From contig DKII01000122.1 of the NCBI GenBank assembly GCA_002454125.1, positions 3,684 to 9,583 of the forward strand: 5,900 bases of DNA. The letters run 5' to 3'. Numbering within the stretch: position 1 is the stretch's first letter; each line of letters starts with the position of its first letter. The notes beneath the pieces are model-generated. The model had not been told where the DNA came from, searched no databases, and saw only the letters and a list, made by a program, of their open reading frames with translations. Origin of the DNA: Novosphingobium sp. UBA6722. Lineage in GTDB: Bacteria > Pseudomonadota > Alphaproteobacteria > Sphingomonadales > Sphingomonadaceae. This document shows positions 1-5,001 of this stretch, in pieces. A program made the translations under genes and the position numbers.

Positions 1-418
1 GCCGCACCGCGGCCTCGCCGCCAGCGCGGCGGATATCAGCCGGCATTGGCGCATGGACCGGCTGGCCAATACGATGCCGGTAAAGTCCGCCCAGCAGTGT
101 CCCGCCGTCGGAATAGCCTAGGAACAGCTTGTCCTGCGCCGCCCGGTCAAAGCGGACCAGCGCATCCTCGGCAATCCGCGCCGCACCATAGCCGCCCCGC
201 GCGAACCAAACAGCGTCAAAGGCCGGATCGTTGGCGCATTCGACCAGCGCCTCAAGCCGGGCCGCGTCAGAGCCGGCGAAGTGGCCTTCGCTGAGAAAAC
301 ACTGCGGGTGGACGTGGAGTTTGACCCCGGGGAACTCGCCCGCGGCCAGCGCCAGCACGCGCTCCGCATCCTCTTTCGTAAAAGCCGCAGACGGGGCGCA
401 GATCGCTACATTGGGCAT
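1..418 (-). CDS. ldcA: LD-carboxypeptidase (muramoyltetrapeptide carboxypeptidase), peptidase family S66, N-terminal part
   Basis: This gene encodes a serine carboxypeptidase expected to remove the terminal D-Ala from muramoyl or free tetrapeptides (an L,D bond) in the cytoplasm during peptidoglycan recycling. The reverse strand reads 139 codons with no stop from an ATG at 418 and leaves the window at position 1. Since S66 enzymes are about 300 aa, roughly the first half is present. Visible hallmarks are an N-terminal beta strand and turn (PNVAICAPS, residues 2-10), the ARGGYGAARI motif (72-81) and the nucleophile elbow LGYSD (100-104), whose Ser103 matches the catalytic Ser of the family. 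The Glu and His of the triad lie in the missing half. The start is supported by AGGAAG about 4 nt upstream. It is divergent from the Mur ligase with 53 bp between them, and I see no strong promoter in that gap. Family assignment is firm; the exact peptide substrate is inferred. Confidence 0.88.
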   Translation of the reverse strand, partial: MPNVAICAPSAAFTKEDAERVLALAAGEFPGVKLHVHPQCFLSEGHFAGSDAARLEALVECANDPAFDAVWFARGGYGAARIAEDALVRFDRAAQDKLFLGYSDGGTLLGGLYRHRIGQPVHAPMPADIRRAGGEAAVR

Positions 419-471
419 GATGCTTCCTAACCCGGTTGTCAGGCGTGGCAAGGGCGCATACCGGAGGCTGC

Positions 472-1881
472 ATGAGCGAGCTCACCCAACACCCCTGGTT
501 CTTCTGCGGCATCGGCGGGTCCGGCATGCTGCCGCTGGCGCTGATCCTGAAGGGCCATGGGGCCGAGGTGGCGGGATCGGACCGCAGCCGCGACCAGGGC
601 CGCACGCCGGAGAAATTCGCCTGGCTGGAAAGCGAGGGCTTCACCCTGTTCCCCCAGGACGGCAGCGGGATTACTTCGGCCGATCAGGTGCTGGTTGCCT
701 CCGCCGCGGTTGAGGATACCGTGCCGGAAATGGTCCGCGCCCGCGAACTGGGCTGTGCGCGGATGAGCCGGGCCGAACTGCTCGCCCGCCTGTTCAACGC
801 CGTGCCGCGCGGGGTGGCGATCGGCGGGACCAGCGGCAAGAGCACGGTCACCGGCATGACCGGCTGGATCCTGACCAGTGCCGGCCGTGATCCGACGATC
901 ATGAATGGCGCCGTGATGAAGAACTTCGCGCACGCCGACGCCCCTTTCGCATCGGCCCGGGTGGGCCAGGGCGACACCTTTGTCAGCGAGGTCGACGAAA
1001 GCGATGGCTCGATTGCGCTCTATCGTCCGGCGGTGTCGGTGCTGCTGAATGTCAGCCTGGATCACAAATCGATGGAAGAGCTGCGGGTGCTGTTCGGGGA
1101 CTTCCTGGCCGCCGCCGAGGTTGCTGCGCTCAATGCCGACGATCCCGAATGCCGCGCACTCGCCCCGCGCGCAAAAGCCGTGATCCGCTTCGGGATCGAC
1201 AGCGCCGAGGCAGAGATCGGGGTAGAGCCGGGTTCGATTGTCGAAGGGCCGACTTCGCTCAAGGCAACCGTGCTCGATCGCCGCGACGGTTCGCACCATG
1301 CACTGACACTGCACGTGCCGGGCCGCCACAACCTCGCCAATGCCCTGGCCGCCATTGCTGCGGCCAATGCCGCTGGTGTTTCAGCGGCCGAAGCGGTTGC
1401 CGCGCTGGGCTCCTACGCCGGCCTCGCCCGCCGATTCGAGATTGTCGGTACCAGCCCATCCGGCGTCAGCGTGATCGACGATTTCGGCCACAACCCGGAA
1501 AAGTGCGCGGCCACGCTGCGTACGCTCAAAGCCCACCCCGGCCGCGTGATCGCCTTCTTCCAGCCGCACGGCTATGGCCCGCTGCGCCAGATGGGTCATG
1601 AACTGGCCGAGGTCTTCGCCCGGCTGCTCGGCCCGGACGACCTGACCGTGCTGTGCGATCCGGTCTACTTCGGCGGCACGGTCGATCGCAGCGAGGGGAG
1701 CGAGCGGATCGTAGGCCTGATCCGTGAGCACGGCGGCACAGCCGAATACATACCGTCCCGCGCCGATTGCGGCCGCTACATGGCCGAACTGGCCCGCCCC
1801 GGGGACCGCATCGTCATCATGGGCGCCCGCGACGATACGCTGAGCCTGTTTGCGCGCGAGGTCCTCGCCTTAGTGGGCTGA
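472..1881 (+). CDS. Mur ligase family protein, MurC/Mpl-like (UDP-N-acetylmuramate--peptide or --alanine ligase)
   Basis: This is a 469-aa ATP-dependent amide ligase of the Mur family with all three domains. The N-terminal UDP-binding domain has FCGIGGSGM (11-19) and AGSD (34-37), as in MurC and Mpl. The central ATPase has the P-loop GGTSGKST (118-125), EVDESDGS (173-180) and NVSLDH (193-198). The PGRHNLANALAA segment (283-294) leads into the C-terminal domain with ARRFE (319-323), DDFGHNP (336-342) and FQPHGYGPLRQ (363-373). Several positions differ from canonical MurC: SGKS replaces HGKT in the P-loop, HN replaces HH at 340-341, and QPHGYG replaces QPHRYT. The divergent LD-carboxypeptidase suggests a role like Mpl, which joins recycled tripeptide to UDP-MurNAc in the cytoplasm, but MurC-like L-Ala ligation cannot be excluded. 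The ATG at 472 is preferred over an in-frame TTG at 436 because GGAGG sits 4 nt upstream of it and the Rossmann fold begins soon after. The last 12 bp overlap the convergent DUF808 gene. Confidence 0.85.
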   Translation: MSELTQHPWFFCGIGGSGMLPLALILKGHGAEVAGSDRSRDQGRTPEKFAWLESEGFTLFPQDGSGITSADQVLVASAAVEDTVPEMVRARELGCARMSRAELLARLFNAVPRGVAIGGTSGKSTVTGMTGWILTSAGRDPTIMNGAVMKNFAHADAPFASARVGQGDTFVSEVDESDGSIALYRPAVSVLLNVSLDHKSMEELRVLFGDFLAAAEVAALNADDPECRALAPRAKAVIRFGIDSAEAEIGVEPGSIVEGPTSLKATVLDRRDGSHHALTLHVPGRHNLANALAAIAAANAAGVSAAEAVAALGSYAGLARRFEIVGTSPSGVSVIDDFGHNPEKCAATLRTLKAHPGRVIAFFQPHGYGPLRQMGHELAEVFARLLGPDDLTVLCDPVYFGGTVDRSEGSERIVGLIREHGGTAEYIPSRADCGRYMAELARPGDRIVIMGARDDTLSLFAREVLALVG

Positions 1882-2820
1882 CTTGCCAAACAGCGCCGGC
1901 ACCATGTGCAGCGCCAAGGCGACAATCGTGCCCAGGATCAGCCCGACTACGCCTGACAGCGTTGAATTGGTCAGCCAGCCCAGCACCCCGCCCAGCGCGC
2001 CGGTCGCCTCATGCACGACATGCTCCACTGCGTGGATCGCTTCGTAAGGCGGTTTGAAGCCCAGCTTCTTGGCACCATCCACCATGATGTGCCCGCCCAC
2101 CCACAGCATGGCGAGCGTGCCGACGACGGACAGGAAGGTCAGCAGCCTGGGCATGGCATGCAGCAAACCGCGTCCGAAGGCCTTGGCCGCTGCGCTGGTA
2201 CGTTCCTGCACCATATGCAGGCCAATATCGTCCATCTTCACGATCAGCGCGACCACGCCATAGACCGCGACCGTGATCACGATCCCGACCAGCGCGAGGA
2301 TGATCCCCCGATTGATCAGGGTTTCATTCGCCACCGCCGCCAGGGTAATTGCCATGATCTCGGCCGAAAGGATGAAATCGGTGCGGATCGCTCCCGCAGT
2401 ACGCTCCTGTTCAAAGGCCGCCATATCCTCAATCGGGTCTTCTAGTGTCTCCCCGTGCTTTGCGCCGCCCAGCTTTTCCAGCACCTTTTCAGCACCTTCA
2501 TAACACAGGAACAGCCCGCCCATCATCAGCAGCGGCGTGATCGCCCAGGGCAGGAACTCGCTCAGCACTAAGGCCGCCGGCAGCAGGAAAAGCAGCTTGT
2601 TCTTGAGGCTGCCCTTGGCGATCTGCCAGATGATCGGCAGCTCGCGATCGGGGGTAAATTCGGTGACGTAGCTGGGGGTGACGGCGGCATCGTCGATCAC
2701 CACGCCCGCCGCCTTGCTGCCAGCCTTGGCCGCTGCCACGCCAACATCGTCGATGCTGGCCGCCGCTGCCTTGGCGATCACGGAAATGTCGTCGAGCAGG
2801 GCAACTAGGCCGGTTGGCAT
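1870..2820 (-). CDS. DUF808 family integral membrane protein (YedI-like)
   Basis: The 316-aa product matches the DUF808/YedI family, whose function is unknown. E. coli YedI is about 305 aa. Recognisable family segments are LVALLDDISVIAK (5-17), the RELPIIWQIAKGSLKNK stretch (59-75), PWAITPLLMMGGLFLCYEG (91-109), the GAIRTDFILSAEIMAITL run (143-160), VKMDDIG (194-200) and SVVGTLAMLWVGG (231-243). Hydrophobic stretches near 76-108, 147-165, 172-196, 226-248 and 285-308 indicate a multi-pass inner-membrane protein. The reading frame continues upstream to 3018, but the ATG at 2820 gives the family's usual N-terminus and length, and an earlier start would run through the rpsF leader. A GGAG lies about 10 nt upstream, which is rather distant. 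The gene is divergent from rpsF and its tail overlaps the Mur ligase by 12 bp. No partner or substrate can be inferred from the context. Confidence 0.9.
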   Translation of the reverse strand: MPTGLVALLDDISVIAKAAAASIDDVGVAAAKAGSKAAGVVIDDAAVTPSYVTEFTPDRELPIIWQIAKGSLKNKLLFLLPAALVLSEFLPWAITPLLMMGGLFLCYEGAEKVLEKLGGAKHGETLEDPIEDMAAFEQERTAGAIRTDFILSAEIMAITLAAVANETLINRGIILALVGIVITVAVYGVVALIVKMDDIGLHMVQERTSAAAKAFGRGLLHAMPRLLTFLSVVGTLAMLWVGGHIMVDGAKKLGFKPPYEAIHAVEHVVHEATGALGGVLGWLTNSTLSGVVGLILGTIVALALHMVPALFGKSAH

Positions 2821-2863
2821 GGCGGTGTAACTCCAATGGAAAAGCGCGGAGGCTGCTGCTTGC

Positions 2864-2893
2864 CAAGCCTTGGCGCGGCCTGCAAGGCTTGCA
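2864..2893. repeat. Clustered inverted repeats upstream of rpsF, possible operator
   Basis: Two short dyads share a core that is identical on opposite strands: CAAGCCTTG (2864-2872, inside the dyad GCCAAGCCTTGGC, 2862-2874) and CAAGGCTTG (2883-2891, inside the dyad TGCAAGGCTTGCA, 2881-2893). Their centres are 19 bp apart. As a pair they also form one larger inverted repeat with 9-bp arms and a 10-nt loop. A further GCTTG-C-CAAGC dyad (2858-2868) overlaps the left one. The right dyad overlaps the candidate -35 of the rpsF promoter, so a protein-binding site is plausible. No known operator is recognised, and a hairpin in the DUF808 leader is an alternative reading. Confidence 0.4.
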
Positions 2894-2916
2894 TTCCCCG
2901 CACAACCCGCTAATGG
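2889..2916 (+). promoter_or_regulatory. Candidate rpsF-rpsR-rplI promoter
   Basis: TTGCAT (2889-2894) and TAATGG (2911-2916) are separated by 16 bp, and a GC-rich discriminator follows. The -10 match is weak by the E. coli consensus. Support comes from the 13-bp block CTAATGGCCCGCG (2910-2922), which recurs with one mismatch just upstream of amn. The predicted transcript would start near 2923, giving a leader of roughly 95 nt before rpsF. Confidence 0.35.
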
Positions 2917-2920
2917 CCCG

Positions 2921-2934
2921 CGCTTCCGGAAGCG
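2921..2934. repeat. 14-bp perfect palindrome in the rpsF leader
   Basis: CGCTTCCGGAAGCG is a perfect palindrome lying at or just after the predicted transcription start of the ribosomal operon. In RNA it could fold as a 5-bp stem with a CCGG loop. TTCCGGA inside it (2924-2930) is repeated at 2936-2942, allowing an alternative pairing. It could be an operator, a 5'-stabilising hairpin or part of a ribosomal-protein leader; the sequence alone does not decide. Confidence 0.4.
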
Positions 2935-3016
2935 ATTCCGGAGCAAAGAAAGCCGGAGGGGCCCCGCAATCCCGCGGATCAGCCAGCGATCGGTTAGATT
3001 GATGAAAGGCATATGC

Positions 3017-3379
3017 ATGCCGCTCTATGAGCATGTGTTCCTGGCCCGCCAGGATCTGAGCCAGGCGCAGGTCGATGCGCTGGCCGCCACCGCCACGGAA
3101 ATCGTCGAAGCCCACCAGGGCAAGGTCACCAAGACCGAAACCTGGGGCCTCAAGAACCTGGCCTACAAGATCAAGCGCAACCGCAAGGCTCACTTCGTGA
3201 TGCTGAACATCGAAGCGCCGGCCGGCACCGTTGCCGAGCTGGAGCGTCAGACCGCGATCAACGAAGACGTGATCCGCTGGCTGACCGTGCGCGTTGACGA
3301 GCTGGAAGCCGGCCCGTCGGTGCAGATGCGCAAGCAGGACCGTGAGCGCACCAAGCGCCGCGAACGCGAGGAGTTCTAA
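3017..3379 (+). CDS. rpsF: 30S ribosomal protein S6
   Basis: The 120-aa product is S6, which binds the central domain of 16S rRNA as a heterodimer with S18 in the platform of the small subunit. It shows the typical start MPLYEHVFLARQDLS (1-15), the WGLKNLAYKIKRNRKAHFV core (43-61), and the NEDVIRWLTVRVDE segment (83-96). The C-terminus (about 106-120) is a highly charged Arg/Lys/Glu tail. An in-frame ATG at 3002 would add five residues. The ATG at 3017 is preferred because it gives the canonical MPLYEH start and has AAAGG (3005-3009) 7 nt upstream. It is the first gene of the rpsF-rpsR-rplI operon, and rpsR begins 3 nt after its stop. S6:S18 is known to bind its own mRNA leader in many bacteria, so autoregulation through 2923-3016 is possible. 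Confidence 0.97.
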   Translation: MPLYEHVFLARQDLSQAQVDALAATATEIVEAHQGKVTKTETWGLKNLAYKIKRNRKAHFVMLNIEAPAGTVAELERQTAINEDVIRWLTVRVDELEAGPSVQMRKQDRERTKRREREEF

Positions 3380-3382
3380 GAG

Positions 3383-3607
3383 ATGGCCCGCGCATTTTTC
3401 CGCCGCCGCAAGTCGTGCCCGTTCTCGGGCAAGAACGCGCCGAAGATCGATTACAAGGACACGCGCCTGCTCCAGACCTACATGTCTGAGCGTGGCAAGA
3501 TCGTGCCGAGCCGCATCACCGCCGTTTCTGCCAAGAAGCAGCGCGAACTGGGCCAGGCAATCAAGCGTGCCCGTCACCTGGGCCTGCTGCCCTACCTCGT
3601 GAAGTAA
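3383..3607 (+). CDS. rpsR: 30S ribosomal protein S18
   Basis: The 74-aa product is S18, the partner of S6 in the 30S platform. It has the basic N-terminus MARAFFRRRKSCPFSGK (1-17), IDYKD (22-26), the near-invariant GKIVPSRIT (38-46) and the C-terminal AIKRARHLGLLPY (59-71). The length matches the family (E. coli 75 aa). Its ribosome-binding site, GAGGAG (3368-3373), lies inside the last codons of rpsF and only 3 nt separate the two genes, which indicates tight translational coupling and suits the one-to-one stoichiometry of the S6:S18 dimer. priB, which sits between rpsF and rpsR in E. coli and relatives, is absent. Confidence 0.98.
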   Translation: MARAFFRRRKSCPFSGKNAPKIDYKDTRLLQTYMSERGKIVPSRITAVSAKKQRELGQAIKRARHLGLLPYLVK

Positions 3608-3620
3608 GGGGAGAGCGACC

Positions 3621-4238
3621 ATGGAAATCATCCTCCTCGAACGCATCGAGAAGCTGGGCACCATCGGCGATGTCGTGAACGTCAAGGACGGTTACGCACG
3701 CAACTTCCTGCTGCCCAACAAGAAGGCGCTGCGCGCCAACGAAGCCAACCGCAAGGTCTTCGAAGCCAACCGCTCGAAGATCGAAGCCGACAACGCCGCG
3801 CGTCGTTCGGAGGCCGAAGGCCACGCCGGCAACGTCGAAGGCAAGTCGGTCGTCCTGATCCGCGCTTCGTCGAACTCGGGCCAGCTCTATGGTTCGGTTT
3901 CGGTGCGCGACATCGTCGACGCGCTCAACGCCGATGGCGCAGGCGTGTCGAAGTCGATGATCGTGCTGGAACGCCCGATCAAGACCATCGGCGTGTTCGA
4001 CGTCAAGGTTGCGCTGCACCCGGAAGTGACCGTGATGGTCAAGGTCAACGTCGCGCGTTCGCCTGACGAAGCCGACCAGCAGGCCAAGGGCGTCGACGTG
4101 ATTGCCGCGATGTTCGAAGACGACGCCGCCGAGGCTGCTGCCGCTGCGGGTGACTTCGAAGCCGGCAACGGCGAAGAGCCGGAAGCCGAGGCTCCGGCCC
4201 CTGCCGCCGAAGCTGCTGATGAGGGCGAAGAAGCCTAA
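3621..4238 (+). CDS. rplI: 50S ribosomal protein L9 with acidic C-terminal extension
   Basis: The 205-aa product is L9, the elongated two-domain protein at the base of the L1 stalk, which binds 23S rRNA and helps limit frameshifting. The N-terminal rRNA-binding domain is clear: MEIILLERIEKLG (1-13), GDVVNVKDGYARNFLLPN (16-33). A charged connecting helix follows at about 38-68, then the C-terminal domain with HPEVTV (134-139) and ARSPDEADQQAKG (145-157). E. coli L9 ends near there at 149 aa, while this protein continues for about 48 residues. Residues 165-205 contain 15 Asp/Glu, about 16 Ala and no Lys or Arg. Such tails occur on alphaproteobacterial L9 proteins as far as I recall. GGGGAG (3608-3613) 7 nt upstream fixes the start. 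It is the last gene of the operon, 13 nt after rpsR, and is followed by an intrinsic terminator. Confidence 0.97.
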   Translation: MEIILLERIEKLGTIGDVVNVKDGYARNFLLPNKKALRANEANRKVFEANRSKIEADNAARRSEAEGHAGNVEGKSVVLIRASSNSGQLYGSVSVRDIVDALNADGAGVSKSMIVLERPIKTIGVFDVKVALHPEVTVMVKVNVARSPDEADQQAKGVDVIAAMFEDDAAEAAAAAGDFEAGNGEEPEAEAPAPAAEAADEGEEA

Positions 4239-4262
4239 GCTTCGCGCCATCGCCAACCGATC

Positions 4263-4289
4263 AAGGGGGTGCCTCGGCACCCCCTTTTT
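4263..4289 (+). terminator. Rho-independent terminator of the rpsF-rpsR-rplI operon
   Basis: AAGGGGGTGC (4263-4272) pairs with GCACCCCCTT (4277-4286) around the loop CTCG, giving a 10-bp, mostly G-C stem running into TTTTT (4285-4289). It begins 25 nt after the rplI stop. The strong stem and T tract make it a convincing end for the ribosomal transcript, so the downstream gene needs its own promoter. Confidence 0.93.
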
Positions 4290-4371
4290 CGTTTGGACCG
4301 GCGCACCTTGGGCTACTTTGGATTACAAGACTTTGCATTGAATGAGCCTAGTCCGCTTGTTACCATGCCCC

Positions 4372-4944
4372 ATGCCCAAAACTGCGATTTTGCTCATTAT
4401 TCTGGCACTCATCGCTTTCGAGGCATGGCGCCTGTCCAACGATGAAACCGTAAGATTGCGGCAGACCTGGCAATTCACAACATCGGATGGTCCGCTGGTC
4501 GTTTCAGACGTCCTTGAGCTGCGACAGGGCGCCGCGATACCTTATCTGCCAGGCGGAGAAGTCGGGAAAGCCGAGACAATCGGCCGAATTCCGGTTTCCT
4601 TTCGGATCTCTGGCAAGGACTACTTCATTTCGTCAGAGCCGCGGTCGTTGATCGGCAATGCTGCGCGAGCGGGCAAGGCCAACCCGCCGGTTTCTATGGA
4701 CGGCTTGCGAAACGAATATACCACCGGTTTCATTCGTCGTTTGAGGCGCGCCAACACTACAATCACTATCACTGCGACAGAGATGTCAGCATTTGAGCGC
4801 GAAAAAATTGTGATCGCTAGCGAGCTTTACGATTGGGGCGGACTCAAGAAATCCAAGAGTCTCTCGGATTTCGAGGCAGAGCATCCTGGTTTCCGACTGC
4901 TTAGCGTGACCTACAAGGTGACCAAAGAGCCAGTAGACCGATAA
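4372..4944 (+). CDS. Hypothetical protein with N-terminal membrane anchor, unrecognised family
   Basis: I do not recognise this 190-aa product. It starts with one hydrophobic segment (TAILLIILALIAFEAW, residues 4-19) preceded by a lysine, so it is probably a signal anchor or uncleaved signal sequence placing the rest in the periplasm. There is no lipobox cysteine. The rest is a soluble, beta-rich-looking domain (for example LRQTWQFTTSDGPLVVSDVLEL, in two parts 29-38 and 39-50) with a basic patch RRLRR. Sampled 60-base lines are about 45-52% G+C against around 70% in rplI, and codon use is less biased, suggesting transfer or relaxed constraint. Neither the ATG at 4372 nor an in-frame ATG at 4342 (200 aa) has a recognisable ribosome-binding site; 4372 is chosen because the hydrophobic segment then follows directly. 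It stands alone between the rplI terminator and amn, and I see no clear promoter or terminator of its own. Confidence 0.65.
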   Translation: MPKTAILLIILALIAFEAWRLSNDETVRLRQTWQFTTSDGPLVVSDVLELRQGAAIPYLPGGEVGKAETIGRIPVSFRISGKDYFISSEPRSLIGNAARAGKANPPVSMDGLRNEYTTGFIRRLRRANTTITITATEMSAFEREKIVIASELYDWGGLKKSKSLSDFEAEHPGFRLLSVTYKVTKEPVDR

Positions 4945-4966
4945 GACGGCGTCACCAGCCCGGTCA

Positions 4967-4995
4967 TTGAAATGTCATCGCGATCTGTCTAAAGG
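4967..4995 (+). promoter_or_regulatory. Candidate amn promoter
   Basis: TTGAAA (4967-4972) and TAAAGG (4990-4995) are separated by 17 bp. CTAAAGGCCCGCG (4989-5001) matches the block upstream of rpsF at 12 of 13 positions. If this is a real -10 with the usual 6-7 nt to the start, transcription would begin at or next to the amn ATG (5002). The AAAGG would then be promoter rather than ribosome-binding site. The opposite reading, that AAAGG is simply a Shine-Dalgarno sequence, remains open. Confidence 0.33.
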
Positions 4996-5001
4996 CCCGC
5001 G

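Noticed and set aside
419..471. Possible divergent promoters in the gap between the carboxypeptidase and Mur ligase genes
   Set aside because: TTGTCA (436-441) on the plus strand and TTGCCA on the minus strand are present, but neither has a credible -10 at proper spacing, so no site is called.
439..1329. A 296-codon open frame on the minus strand opposite the Mur ligase
   Set aside because: Its translation is rich in His, Arg, Gln and Ala with no recognisable domain, and the opposite strand encodes a full Mur ligase. It is the usual antisense shadow of a high-GC gene.
2498..3685. A 395-codon minus-strand open frame spanning DUF808, rpsF and rpsR
   Set aside because: It crosses three well-identified genes in the wrong frame and has low-complexity composition, so it is not a gene.
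3561..4280. A 239-codon minus-strand open frame opposite rplI
   Set aside because: It is a shadow of rplI and runs into the terminator stem; no domain is visible.
4290..4371. Possible promoter for the orphan gene (TTGGAT at 4318, TTGCAT at 4333)
   Set aside because: No -10-like hexamer occurs at 16-18 bp from either, and the region shows no repeat or other structure.
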